Origin: Bradyrhizobium lablabi
Lineage (GTDB): Bacteria; Pseudomonadota; Alphaproteobacteria; Rhizobiales; Xanthobacteraceae
Direction: 5' to 3'
Length of the DNA stretch: 64,000 bases
Assembly (NCBI RefSeq): GCF_018131005.1
Contig: NZ_JAFCJK010000006.1
Location: 310,001-374,000 of the forward strand
The translations under genes were made by a program, and so were the position numbers. Below, in pieces: positions 52,620-63,985 of the stretch. Numbering within the stretch: the stretch's first letter is position 1; each line of letters begins with the position of its first letter. The notes below the pieces were generated by a model, which saw nothing but the letters and a program-made list of their open reading frames with translations, was not told the DNA's origin and made no database searches.

Positions 52620-52847
52620 ATGGCGCTGTCGACCAGCTCGAATTTCGCGAAGCCCGACGACGCCTTCCGCGCCATCGTCGAGGCCCATCGCGGCCTGACC
52701 GAGGCGCAAAGCGCCGATCTCGACGCCGCGCTGGTTCTGATTCTGGCCAATCATATCGGCGACATCGACGTGCTCAGGGATGCGATCGTGCTTGCCAAGC
52801 GTCGAATGTTGGACACGAGCCGGCAACAGCAACAGCAACAACAATAG
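52620..52847 (+). CDS. Small DUF2783-like protein, possible hydroxylase partner
   Basis: A 75-aa protein with the DUF2783 pattern: an N-terminal PDDAFRAIVEAHRGLTEAQS, then LDAALVLILANHIGDIDVL. It starts 9 nt after the hydroxylase stop. MhaA of P. putida needs a small coupling protein (MhaB), and this gene is in the right place and size range for that role. I cannot confirm homology. The last seven residues are Gln, encoded by a CAG/CAA microsatellite that may vary in length. Confidence 0.7.
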   Translation: MALSTSSNFAKPDDAFRAIVEAHRGLTEAQSADLDAALVLILANHIGDIDVLRDAIVLAKRRMLDTSRQQQQQQQ

Positions 52848-52877
52848 TCACCGACAAGAACCGACAGGATCGAACTG

Positions 52878-53834
52878 ATGGCCAAAGGTTTTGCCTCGAC
52901 CACTGACCTCGCAGAGAAGAAGATCACGTTCTCCGAGATCGGGACCGATCTCTACGCCTTCACCGCCGAAGGCGATCCCAACACCGCCGTCATCGTCGGC
53001 GAGGATGGTTGCCTGGTGTTCGACGCGCAGGCGACGCCCGCGATGGCCAACAAGGTGATCGAGCGTGTGCGCAAGGTCACCGACAAGCCGATCAAGTATG
53101 TCGTGCTGTCGCACTATCACGCCGTGCGCGTGCTGGGAGCCTCCGCCTACCATGCCCAAGGCATCGTCGCCTCGCAGGAAACCTTTCGCCTGATCGAGGA
53201 GCGCGGCCAGCAGGACTGGGATTCCGAATATGGCCGTTTTCCCCGCCTGTTCCAGGATGCCCAAAGCATCCCCGGCCTGACCTGGCCGACGCTGACCTTC
53301 GAAGGCGAGATGTCGATCTATCTGGGAAAACGCGAGGTGCGGCTGATGCAGCTCGGCGCCGGGCATACCTCCGGCGACATTGTCGCCTGGGTGCCGGATG
53401 CGGAGGTCATGTTCTCCGGCGACCTCATCGAATACCACTCCGCCTGCTATTGTGGCGACGCGCATCTGCGTGAATGGCCGATGACGCTGAACGAAATTCG
53501 CGCCTTCAATCCGAAGGCGATCGCGCCCGGCCGCGGCGATGCGCTAAAGGGGCTCGCCACCGGGCGCGATGCAATCGCGATGACCCGCGATTTCGTCACC
53601 ACGCTCTACAATGCAGCCGAAGCCTCGGTTGCCAAAGGCCGCACGTTGAAGGAATCGATGGCGGCGACGCGCGAGGCGATGGACCCGAAGTTCTCGAGCT
53701 TTGCGATCTACGAGCACTGCCTGCCCTTCAACGTCTCCCGCGCCTATGACGAGGCGTCGGGGATCGACGATCCCGTGATCTGGACCGACAAGCGCGACCA
53801 GGAGATGTGGGCCGCGCTGCAAGGAGGAGGATGA
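52878..53834 (+). CDS. MBL-fold protein with degenerate metal motif
   Basis: A 318-aa metallo-beta-lactamase-fold protein. The first motif reads LSHYHAVRVLG, so the two His of HxHxDH remain while Asp and the third His are Val and Arg. GAGHTSGD (His) and FSGDLIEYH (Asp) are intact. One metal site may be lost. The C-terminal helical extension (about 215-318) resembles SoxH-type members. Its stop overlaps the start region of hmgA (ATGA), so it is coupled to homogentisate breakdown. Function is unknown, and it is not a known step of the pathway. Confidence 0.8.
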   Translation: MAKGFASTTDLAEKKITFSEIGTDLYAFTAEGDPNTAVIVGEDGCLVFDAQATPAMANKVIERVRKVTDKPIKYVVLSHYHAVRVLGASAYHAQGIVASQETFRLIEERGQQDWDSEYGRFPRLFQDAQSIPGLTWPTLTFEGEMSIYLGKREVRLMQLGAGHTSGDIVAWVPDAEVMFSGDLIEYHSACYCGDAHLREWPMTLNEIRAFNPKAIAPGRGDALKGLATGRDAIAMTRDFVTTLYNAAEASVAKGRTLKESMAATREAMDPKFSSFAIYEHCLPFNVSRAYDEASGIDDPVIWTDKRDQEMWAALQGGG

Positions 53835-53836
53835 GC

Positions 53837-55183
53837 ATGAATATCAATACCTCGCCTGATCAGATCGCGCGCAGCAGCGCGCAGGTGACACCGGGTTACA
53901 TGTCCGGATTCGGCAACAGCTTTGAAACGGAGGCACTGCCGGGCGCGCTGCCGATGGGGCGGAACTCGCCGCAACGCTGCGCCTACGGGCTCTATGCCGA
54001 GCAATTGTCCGGCTCGCCGTTCACCGCGCCGCGCGGCGCCAATGAGCGATCCTGGCTCTATCGCATCCGCCCGTCGGTCAAGCACTCCGGCCGCTTCGCA
54101 AAGGTGGACGCCGGGCTATGGCGCACCGCGCCTTGCCACGAATACGATCTGCCGATCGCGCAATTGCGCTGGGACCCTGCGCCGATCCCCAAGGAGGACC
54201 AGACCTTCCTTCAGGGCGTTCAGACCATGACCACGGCGGGCGACGCAGATACGCAGGCCGGCATGGCCGCTCACGTCTATCTCATCACCAAATCGATGGT
54301 GGATCAGCATTTCTACAATGCCGATGGCGAGATGATGTTCGTGCTGCAGCAGGGAAATCTGCGCTTGGTCACCGAGTTCGGCCGCATCGATGCCGAACCG
54401 GGCGAGATCGTGATGATCCCGCGCGGCGTGAAATTCCGTGTCGAGATACCCTCAGGTCCCGCGCGCGGTTATGTCTGCGAAAACTATGGCGGCGCCTTCA
54501 CGTTGCCGGAGCGCGGCCCCATCGGCGCCAACTGCCTCGCCAACTCGCGCGACTTCCTGACGCCGGTCGCGAGCTACGAGGACAAGGACACGCCGACCGA
54601 GCTGTATGTGAAATGGGGCGGGTCGTTGTTCAAAACGACGCTACCGCATTCGCCGATCGACGTGGTCGCATGGCACGGCAATTACGCGCCGTACAAATAC
54701 GATCTGCGCACCTTTTCGCCGGTCGGCGCGATCGCCTTCGACCATCCCGATCCCTCGATCTTCACGGTCTTGACCTCGCCGTCGGAGACCGCTGGCACCG
54801 CGAATATCGACTTCGTGATTTTCCCGGAGCGCTGGATGGTAGCCGACAACACCTTCCGCCCGCCCTGGTACCACATGAACATCATGTCGGAGTTCATGGG
54901 CCTGATCTACGGCGTCTACGACGCCAAGCCGCAAGGCTTCGTGCCCGGCGGCATCAGCTTGCACAATTGCATGCTGCCGCACGGCCCCGACCGCGAAGCC
55001 TTCGAGCACGCCAGCAACGTCGAACTGAAGCCGGTGAAGCTGACCGGCACCATGGCCTTCATGTTCGAGACGCGTTTCCCGCAGCGCGTCACACAGCATG
55101 CCGCGACGTCACCGACCTTGCAGGATGATTACTCGGATTGCTGGAAGGGACTGGAGAAGAGATTCGATCCGAACAAGCGATGA
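53837..55183 (+). CDS. hmgA: Homogentisate 1,2-dioxygenase
   Basis: A 448-aa iron(II) dioxygenase that opens homogentisate to maleylacetoacetate. It begins with the family block GYMSGFGNSFETEALPGALP. The iron site is visible as PWYHMNIMSEFMGLIYG (His and Glu) and the later His in NCMLPHGPD. Length equals that of the family. AAGGAGGAGG gives best spacing to the ATG at 53837; ATG 53831 overlaps the MBL stop and is an alternative. Third downstream in the hydroxylase unit and followed by fahA. Confidence 0.97.
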   Translation: MNINTSPDQIARSSAQVTPGYMSGFGNSFETEALPGALPMGRNSPQRCAYGLYAEQLSGSPFTAPRGANERSWLYRIRPSVKHSGRFAKVDAGLWRTAPCHEYDLPIAQLRWDPAPIPKEDQTFLQGVQTMTTAGDADTQAGMAAHVYLITKSMVDQHFYNADGEMMFVLQQGNLRLVTEFGRIDAEPGEIVMIPRGVKFRVEIPSGPARGYVCENYGGAFTLPERGPIGANCLANSRDFLTPVASYEDKDTPTELYVKWGGSLFKTTLPHSPIDVVAWHGNYAPYKYDLRTFSPVGAIAFDHPDPSIFTVLTSPSETAGTANIDFVIFPERWMVADNTFRPPWYHMNIMSEFMGLIYGVYDAKPQGFVPGGISLHNCMLPHGPDREAFEHASNVELKPVKLTGTMAFMFETRFPQRVTQHAATSPTLQDDYSDCWKGLEKRFDPNKR

Positions 55184-55291
55184 TGTGAGTTGCACGTTGA
55201 GCCGTCATGCCTGGCCGTCCACGTGGCGGCGGAAGAGAAAGTCGTGGATTGTCTGGACCAGACCCGGTCACGACCGCGTAAACTGGAGGAA

Positions 55292-56566
55292 ATGGTGTCC
55301 CATCCGAACGACCCAAAACTTCGTTCTTTCATCGACGTCGCGCCGACCTCCGATTTTCCGATCCAGAATCTCCCCTATGGCGTGTTCTCGTCGAAGGACG
55401 GCCTCGCCTCGCGAGTTGGCGTTGCAATCGGCGATTACGTGCTCGACCTCTGGGAGCTCGAACAGGGCTCGCGGCTTGACGTCGGACCGCTTGGCGTATT
55501 CTCGCAGCCCTCGCTCAATCCTTTCATGGCACTCGGCCCCAAGGTCTGGTCGAAAACCCGGGCGCGAATCAGCGAGTTGTTGCGTTCCGATCATCCGGAG
55601 CTGCGCGACAACAGGGAGCTGCGCGCCCGCGCGCTGGTGCCGACGGCGGACGTGAAGCTGCACATGCCGTTCGCGGTCGCCGGCTACACCGATTTCTATT
55701 CGTCGAAGGAGCACGCGACCAATGTCGGCGTCATGTTCCGTGGCAAGGACAATGCGCTGCAGCCGAACTGGCTGCACATGCCGATTGGTTACAACGGCCG
55801 CGCCTCGACGGTGGTGGTGACAGGCACCAAGGTGCGGCGGCCGCGCGGGCAGTTGAAGCCGCCGGCCGCCGAGTTGCCAAGCTTCGGCCCCTGCAAGCGG
55901 CTCGATTTCGAACTGGAGATGGGCGTCGTGGTCGGGCAGGCCTCTGCCATGGGCGAGATGCTGACCGAGAAGCAGGCCGAGGAGATGATCTTCGGCTTCG
56001 TCATCCTCAACGATTGGAGCGCGCGCGACATCCAGCAATGGGAATATGTGCCGCTTGGCCCGTTCCAGGCCAAGGCGTTCGCGACCTCGATCAGCCCATG
56101 GGTGGTGACGCGCGAGGCGCTGGAGCCCTTCAGGACGCAGGGCCCCGCGCAGGACCCGACGCCGCTGGCCTATCTGAAGCAGGCGCAGCCGAACAACTAC
56201 GATCTCGTGCTCGAGGTCGGCTTGCGCGCAGGTGCCATGAACGACGCGAGGACGGTCTGCAGCACCAATTTCAAATACATGTACTGGTCGTCGGTGCAAC
56301 AGCTCGTGCACCACGCATCGAGCGGCTGCGCGATGAATGTCGGCGATCTCCTGGGGTCCGGCACGATCTCCGGCCCGGAGAAGCATCAGCGCGGCAGCCT
56401 GCTGGAAATCAGCTGGAACGGCACCGAGCCGGTCGAACTCGCTGATGGCGTCAAGCGGACCTTCCTCGAAGACGGCGATTCGCTCGTCATGCGCGGCTGG
56501 TGCCAGGGCGACGGCTACCGCGTCGGGTTCGGGGAAGTCGAGGGGACCGTCGACGCCGCCGAGTAG
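55292..56566 (+). CDS. fahA: Fumarylacetoacetase
   Basis: About 424 aa. It hydrolyses fumarylacetoacetate to fumarate and acetoacetate, the last step of tyrosine and homogentisate catabolism. Active-site landmarks are YTDFYSSKEHATNVGVMFRG (catalytic His), FELEMGVVVG and LNDWSARDIQQWEYVPLGP (Glu/Asp metal ligands) and QAKAFATSISPWVV (Lys). GGAGGA precedes the ATG at 55292 very closely; GTG at 55295 has better spacing and may be the real start. A 108-nt gap to hmgA holds only a degraded repeat. Confidence 0.96.
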   Translation: MVSHPNDPKLRSFIDVAPTSDFPIQNLPYGVFSSKDGLASRVGVAIGDYVLDLWELEQGSRLDVGPLGVFSQPSLNPFMALGPKVWSKTRARISELLRSDHPELRDNRELRARALVPTADVKLHMPFAVAGYTDFYSSKEHATNVGVMFRGKDNALQPNWLHMPIGYNGRASTVVVTGTKVRRPRGQLKPPAAELPSFGPCKRLDFELEMGVVVGQASAMGEMLTEKQAEEMIFGFVILNDWSARDIQQWEYVPLGPFQAKAFATSISPWVVTREALEPFRTQGPAQDPTPLAYLKQAQPNNYDLVLEVGLRAGAMNDARTVCSTNFKYMYWSSVQQLVHHASSGCAMNVGDLLGSGTISGPEKHQRGSLLEISWNGTEPVELADGVKRTFLEDGDSLVMRGWCQGDGYRVGFGEVEGTVDAAE

Positions 56567-56575
56567 ATCTCTCAG

Positions 56576-56670
56576 CCGTCATATCCGCCGAAGCCTCGGC
56601 GAAGGCGGAACCAATCGATCTGTCGTCGTGTGCGGAGCGATGGATTGCCGCGCTGCGTTGGCAATGACGG
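56576..56670. repeat. Degenerate CCGTCAT...ATGACGG repeat
   Basis: Begins CCGTCATATCCGCC near 56576 and ends TTGGCAATGACGG near 56670, with an internal GCGGAGCGATGGATTGC. It looks like a worn copy of the element at 18415-18537 and separates fahA from the convergent DUF1272 gene. Confidence 0.5.
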
Positions 56671-56678
56671 GCGCGCTC

Positions 56679-56990
56679 CTAACGGTCCTCCGGCCGAACA
56701 TCCCGCAGCCGCGCCGAATGCGCCGCGACATCGTCGAGGCTGTATTTCAAATGCATCCGCTTGTCCGAGGGCGGATGTTTTGTCACACAGACGCCTGTCC
56801 GCCATTCCTTTGCGGGCCGGATCGGGCGCGGCACGAAGCCGCCGCCGCAGTTTGGGCAGACGTTGCCGAGCTTGGTCTCGACGCAGTCGGCGCAGAACGT
56901 GCATTCATACGAGCAGATCCGTGCGTCGGTTGCGCTCGGCGGCAGGTCCTTGTCGCAATACTCGCAGTTCGGTCGCAACTGCAGCGCCAT
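56679..56990 (-). CDS. DUF1272-like zinc-ribbon protein
   Basis: A 103-aa protein with cysteines arranged as CEYC, then CSYECTFCADC and CPNCGGGFVPRP, the DUF1272 pattern. These probably hold one or two zinc ions. Function is unknown. The ATG at 56990 (MALQLRPNCEYC) marks the beginning of the conserved domain. It lies between the convergent fahA and the co-directional Lrp gene. There is no sign that it takes part in tyrosine catabolism. Confidence 0.8.
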   Translation of the reverse strand: MALQLRPNCEYCDKDLPPSATDARICSYECTFCADCVETKLGNVCPNCGGGFVPRPIRPAKEWRTGVCVTKHPPSDKRMHLKYSLDDVAAHSARLRDVRPEDR

Positions 56991-57076
56991 GGTTGTCTCT
57001 CGTCTCCAGATCGGGGTGGATGATCGCAAATCGCGGCGCGAAAGCGAATGCCGTATTTCCCTCGATTTGCGCCACC

Positions 57077-57553
57077 TCATGCTTGCAGCGCGCTCAACGG
57101 CAGCTTCGCGCTCTCCTTCAGCCGGTCGAGTACGATCGAGGAGCGAACATGTGCGACGCTCTGGTGCGGCATCAAAACGTTGTTGACGATGTCAGAGAGG
57201 CTTTTCAGGTCGCGCAATATGACCTTGAGGAGGTAGTCGGCATCGCCGGTCAGCGAATAGGCCTCCTGGATGTCGTCGACGCGGCTGACCAGCTCGCGAA
57301 ACCGTTTCGCGTTGTCGGGCGAATGGGTCGCCAGCGTGATGTGGATGAAGGCGATGAGGCCGAAGCCGAGCACTTCTCCGGCCAGGTCGGCGTGGTAGCC
57401 GGATATGACCTTCTCCTCCTCGAGCCGCATTCGCCTCCTGGAGCATTGCGAGGCGGAGAGGCCAACGAGCTCGGCGAGCTCCTGGTTGGTCAGCCGGCCA
57501 TCGTCCTGCAGAGCGGCCAGCATCTTGAGGTCGAAGGCGTCGACTGGGATCAT
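57077..57553 (-). CDS. Lrp/AsnC-family transcriptional regulator
   Basis: A 158-aa regulator. The N-terminal helix-turn-helix (about 5-65) has LDDGRLT-like LQDDGRLTNQELAELVGLS and RRRMRLEEEKVISGYHADL. The C-terminal RAM/ligand domain (about 70-150) has VDDIQEAYSLTGDADYLLKV. Lrp-type proteins often respond to an amino acid. It is divergent from hppD with a 122-nt spacer containing an inverted repeat, so it probably controls hppD in response to tyrosine or phenylalanine. Confidence 0.92.
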   Translation of the reverse strand: MIPVDAFDLKMLAALQDDGRLTNQELAELVGLSASQCSRRRMRLEEEKVISGYHADLAGEVLGFGLIAFIHITLATHSPDNAKRFRELVSRVDDIQEAYSLTGDADYLLKVILRDLKSLSDIVNNVLMPHQSVAHVRSSIVLDRLKESAKLPLSALQA

Positions 57554-57573
57554 GCGCTGAATGGCGATTTAGT

Positions 57574-57586
57574 GCACGGATCGTGC
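57574..57586. promoter_or_regulatory. Candidate Lrp operator between lrp and hppD
   Basis: GCACG (57574-57578), 3-nt spacer, CGTGC (57582-57586). A further GCACG occurs 3' of this at about 57616. The motif recurs within the short divergent region, as expected of an Lrp/AsnC-type site controlling both genes. Confidence 0.35.
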
Positions 57587-57675
57587 GTGATCCTAGCCAG
57601 CTTTGAACCATTTTGCACGCACTTTGCGCCCGGCAGAGCAGAAAATTCCTTCCAGCCAGATCTGGAGATTCCACA

Positions 57676-58794
57676 ATGGGTCCGTTTCCGCACGATGCGC
57701 CGCCGGCCGAGATCAGCGCCGACAATCCGATGGGTACCGACGGCTTCGAGTTCGTCGAATATGCTCATCCCAATCCGGAAGAGTTGCATGCGCTCTTCAA
57801 GCTGATGGGCTATGTGCCGGTTGCCCGCCACAAGACCATGAAGATCACCGTCTATCGCCAGGGCGACATCAATTGCCTTGTCAACGAGGAGACCGGCACC
57901 CACGGCTTCGACTTCATCAGCGCCCACGGGCCGTGCGCGCCGTCAATGGCGTTCCGCGTGGTCGACGCCACGCATGCTTATGAGCGCGCGATTGCGCTGG
58001 GCGCCGAGCCGGCCGATGTTTCACCGGCGCATAAGGTGCTCGACGTTCCCGCGATCAAGGGCATTGGCGGCAGCCTCCTCTATTTCGTCGATCGTTACGG
58101 CGCCAAGGGCTCGCCCTATGACGCTGAGTTCGAATGGCTCGGCGCGAGGGACCCGCGCCCGGTCGGCGCGGGCCTCCATTACGTCGATCACCTCACCCAC
58201 AACGTCCATCGCGGTCGCATGGATGTCTGGACCGGCTTCTATGCGAAGCTGTTCAACTTCCGTCAGATCCGCTTCTTCGATATCGAGGGCCGCGCCTCGG
58301 GCCTGTTCTCGCGCGCACTGACCAGCCCGGACGGCAAGATCCGCATTCCGATCAATGAGGACGCCGGGGAGTCCGGGCAAATCGAGGAATATCTCAACAC
58401 GTATCGTGGCGAAGGTATCCAGCACATCGCCTGCGGCGCGCGCGATATCCATCACACCGTCGAGACGCTGCGCGAGGCCGGCCTGCCGTTCATGCCGTCA
58501 CCGCCGGACACTTATTTCGAGCGGATCGACACCCGGCTGCCAAAGCATGGCGAGGACGTCGCGCGACTGCAGAAGAACGGCATCCTGATCGACGGCGAGG
58601 GCGTCGTCGATGGCGGTCAGACCAAGGTGCTGCTGCAGATATTCTCGGCGAACGCGATCGGGCCGATATTCTTCGAATTCATCCAGCGCAAGGGCGACGA
58701 TGGATTCGGCGAAGGCAATTTCAAGGCCTTGTTCGAATCGATCGAGGAAGACCAGATCCGCCGCGGTGTGCTGAAGGTCGATCACGCGGCGTAG
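57676..58794 (+). CDS. hppD: 4-hydroxyphenylpyruvate dioxygenase
   Basis: A 372-aa Fe(II) enzyme that converts 4-hydroxyphenylpyruvate to homogentisate. Two vicinal-oxygen-chelate halves are present. The 2-His-1-Glu iron site is seen as LHYVDHLTHNV, GEGIQHIACGA and GPIFFEFIQRKG. The C-terminal gate helix GFGEGNFKALFESIEEDQ is intact. The ATG at 57676 follows GGAG at 9 nt; the longer frame from 57613 is upstream leader. It supplies homogentisate to the hmgA-fahA unit about 3 kb away. Confidence 0.96.
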   Translation: MGPFPHDAPPAEISADNPMGTDGFEFVEYAHPNPEELHALFKLMGYVPVARHKTMKITVYRQGDINCLVNEETGTHGFDFISAHGPCAPSMAFRVVDATHAYERAIALGAEPADVSPAHKVLDVPAIKGIGGSLLYFVDRYGAKGSPYDAEFEWLGARDPRPVGAGLHYVDHLTHNVHRGRMDVWTGFYAKLFNFRQIRFFDIEGRASGLFSRALTSPDGKIRIPINEDAGESGQIEEYLNTYRGEGIQHIACGARDIHHTVETLREAGLPFMPSPPDTYFERIDTRLPKHGEDVARLQKNGILIDGEGVVDGGQTKVLLQIFSANAIGPIFFEFIQRKGDDGFGEGNFKALFESIEEDQIRRGVLKVDHAA

Positions 58795-58845
58795 CGTCAG
58801 TCCGGGGCGCGTCGGCGCGAACCCGAAATCTCGATGCAACGTCCT

Positions 58846-58890
58846 CCGTCATTCCGCCTTCGCTTGCTTCACGAGCGCCCGGAATGACGG
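58846..58890. terminator. Hairpin between convergent hppD and CoA-transferase genes
   Basis: CCGTCATTCCG (58846-58856) and CGGAATGACGG (58880-58890) form a perfect 11-bp stem around a 23-nt loop. It lies 52 nt after hppD and abuts the TGA of the CaiB-type gene (58891-58893). It probably ends transcription from both sides, or is a remnant repeat. Confidence 0.5.
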
Positions 58891-59997
58891 TCATTTCTTC
58901 CATGCAGCCGTCACATCGGAAAGCTTCGCCACCTCGGGCTCGCGGATCGCGGAGGGGGTGCGAGAGAAGCGCGGCGCCGGCGCGGGTTGGGTCACGCCGT
59001 GACGCTCGACGAATACGTTGCGCGCGACCATGTGCGGATGTTTCGGAGCTTCCGCCATGGTGAGGATCGGCGCGAAGCAGATGTCGGTGCCCTCCATGAT
59101 GTTGCACCAATCTTCGCGCGTCTTGCTCTTGAAGACCTTGGTCAGCTTCTCCTTCAGCGCCGGCCAGGCCTTGCGGTCCATCTGCGCATCGAAATCGGCG
59201 TCGGTCAGGCCGGCATGTTGGCGGAGTAGCGCGTAGAATTGCGGCTCGATCGAGCCGATCGAGATGAAGTTGCCACAGGAACATTCGTAGACGCCGTAGA
59301 AATGCGCGCCGCCGTCGAGGAAGTTCTGGTCGCGTCCCTCGGTCCAGCGCCCCATCGCGCTCATGTCGAAGAACATCGACATCAGAGACGCGGCGCCGTC
59401 GCACATCGCGGTGTCGACCACCTGGCCTTTGCCGGACTTCCGGGCTTCCAGCAGCGCGGCGAGCACGCCGACCACGAGATAAAGCGCGCCGCCGCCGAAA
59501 TCGCCGACCAGATTGAGCGGCGGCACCGGCTTGTCCCTGGGGCCGATCGCTGCAAGCGCGCCGGTGATAGAGATGTAGTTGATGTCGTGCCCGGCGGCGT
59601 GCGCCAGCGGGCCTTCCTGGCCCCAGCCGGTCATCCGGCCAAAGACCAGTTTGGGATTGCGCGCGAGCACGACGTCAGGGCCGAGACCAAGGCGTTCCAT
59701 CACACCGGGGCGGAAGCCTTCGATCAGCGCGTCGGCGTGATCAAGCAGGTCGAGCACCTCCGCGATCGCGGCCTTGCTCTTCAAATCAAGCTCGATCACC
59801 TTTCGGCCGCGCACCGCGACCGCCTTGAGATTCTTGCCGGCGCCCACACGATCGAGGGTGATCACCTCGGCGCCCATGTCGGCGAGCAACATGCAGGCGA
59901 AGGGGCCGGGGCCGATACCGGCGAATTCCACGATGCGGAAGCCGGCGAGCGGGCCGGAGGCGCGAATGGCGGCTTGAGAGGCTGGTTTATCGAGCAC
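58891..59997 (-). CDS. CaiB/BaiF-family protein, alpha-methylacyl-CoA racemase-like
   Basis: A 368-aa class III CoA-transferase-fold protein. It shows GFRIVEFAGIGPGPFACMLLADMGAEV at the start (split by Gly-rich turns), the racemase-type AAGHDINYISITGALAAIG and NLVGDFGGGALYLVVG, and the catalytic Asp region near residue 155. The GHDINY signature favours alpha-methylacyl-CoA racemase over CoA transferase. It would act on 2-methyl-branched acyl-CoAs. The start is GTG (59997) with GGAA at 8 nt. It is co-directional with the coxSLM-like genes but separated by about 256 nt and a hairpin. Confidence 0.82.
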   Translation of the reverse strand: MLDKPASQAAIRASGPLAGFRIVEFAGIGPGPFACMLLADMGAEVITLDRVGAGKNLKAVAVRGRKVIELDLKSKAAIAEVLDLLDHADALIEGFRPGVMERLGLGPDVVLARNPKLVFGRMTGWGQEGPLAHAAGHDINYISITGALAAIGPRDKPVPPLNLVGDFGGGALYLVVGVLAALLEARKSGKGQVVDTAMCDGAASLMSMFFDMSAMGRWTEGRDQNFLDGGAHFYGVYECSCGNFISIGSIEPQFYALLRQHAGLTDADFDAQMDRKAWPALKEKLTKVFKSKTREDWCNIMEGTDICFAPILTMAEAPKHPHMVARNVFVERHGVTQPAPAPRFSRTPSAIREPEVAKLSDVTAAWKK

Positions 59998-60206
59998 GTT
60001 GTCGTTCCAATGCTGCTGGGCAGGAAGCGGCTGAGGTCTTGCTGCCGTGGCGGTCGCGATCGCTCAGCGTCATGTTGGCCGTCGGCCAGAGCTTTGCGTT
60101 CTCTTTCCAGCGCGCGGCGGCATTTTCAATGGCTGATGAACCAAATTGTCTCGCCGAATGCGCGATGTGGCAAGCGGCTTTTGCCTGGAGCGGCCGATAA
60201 ACGCGA

Positions 60207-60230
60207 ACGGCGCGCATCGCTGCGCGCCGT
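60207..60230 (-). terminator. Terminator-like hairpin downstream of the cox operon
   Basis: ACGGCGCGCA (60207-60216), loop TCGC, TGCGCGCCGT (60221-60230), a perfect 10-bp GC-rich stem 24 nt past the coxM-like stop. There is no strong T-run, so termination is likely but not certain. Confidence 0.5.
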
Positions 60231-60253
60231 AGCTCATTTGTGTTTAGGCGCTG

Positions 60254-61054
60254 TCAGCCGGCGGCCGTCACCGCGCGCTGTCCCATCACTTTCACGAGGT
60301 TCGCGCGATACTCGGCCGAACCGTGGATGTCGGCGAGCAGGCCGTTGGCCGAAATCGTCACGCCGCCGAGCGCACCCGCCGACCAGTTCGCTTTCAGCGC
60401 TTGCTCGATCGCCGGTACCCGCATGACGCCGCTTTGCGATGCGCCGGTCGCCGTGGCGCGTACGTCGCCGGCCTTGGTCTTGGCGACGAACACGCCGGTC
60501 AGCGCGAAGCGCGAGGCTGGATTCGGAAACTTCGCGTAGCCCGCTTTTGCCGGAACCGGGAACGAGACCGCGGTGATGATCTCGCCGTCTTCGAGCGCCG
60601 TTGCGAACAGGCCCTTGAAGAAGTCGTCCGCCGCGATCGAGCGCTTGGTGGTCTTGACCGTCGCGCCGAGCGCCAGCACCGCCGCCGGATAGTCGGCCGC
60701 CGGATCGTTGTTCGCGAGCGAGCCGCCAATCGTGCCGCGATGACGCACGGCGGGATCGCCGATCATCGACGCGAGATGAGCGAGCGCGGGGATCGCTTTC
60801 CGGACCGCATCGCTCTGCGCCACATCGTAGTGCGTGGTCGCTGCCTTGATGGTCAGCGTATCGCCCGAGGCCTCGACGCCTATCAGGTCCTTGATCTTGC
60901 CAAGGTCGATCACGTCGGAGGGCGCGGCGAGGCGCTGCTTCATCACGGGAAGCAGGGTCTGCCCGCCGGCAAGGAATTTTGCGTCCGTGCCTTTCGCGAA
61001 CAGCGCCGCGGCGTCGTCGACCGAGGAAGCGCGGTGATAATGTGTCTCGTACAT
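60254..61054 (-). CDS. coxM: FAD-binding subunit of a CO-dehydrogenase/xanthine-dehydrogenase family enzyme
   Basis: A 266-aa medium subunit. The FAD-binding motifs LAGGQTLLPVMKQRL (near residue 32) and GTIGGSLANNDPAADYPA (near 110) are those of the CoxM family. It passes electrons from the Mo/Fe-S subunits to the acceptor. It starts 12 nt after the large-subunit stop, as the third gene of the S-L-M operon. The symbol is by family; the substrate is not established. Confidence 0.88.
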   Translation of the reverse strand: MYETHYHRASSVDDAAALFAKGTDAKFLAGGQTLLPVMKQRLAAPSDVIDLGKIKDLIGVEASGDTLTIKAATTHYDVAQSDAVRKAIPALAHLASMIGDPAVRHRGTIGGSLANNDPAADYPAAVLALGATVKTTKRSIAADDFFKGLFATALEDGEIITAVSFPVPAKAGYAKFPNPASRFALTGVFVAKTKAGDVRATATGASQSGVMRVPAIEQALKANWSAGALGGVTISANGLLADIHGSAEYRANLVKVMGQRAVTAAG

Positions 61055-61066
61055 GGCGTTCCCTCC

Positions 61067-63406
<2,340 letters not shown>

Positions 63407-63499
63407 TGTCTGGTCCTCCCGACCGGAGATTTCGATTTGCCGCCGTTTTCCATCGAGATCGGCGGTGATGAGCTTGATCGTATGTGGTTCGCCAGGCTG

Positions 63500-63985
<486 letters not shown>

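Noticed and set aside
51210..52844. 544-aa minus-strand frame opposite the flavin hydroxylase
   Set aside because: Antisense shadow of a clear FAD monooxygenase with no recognisable motif.
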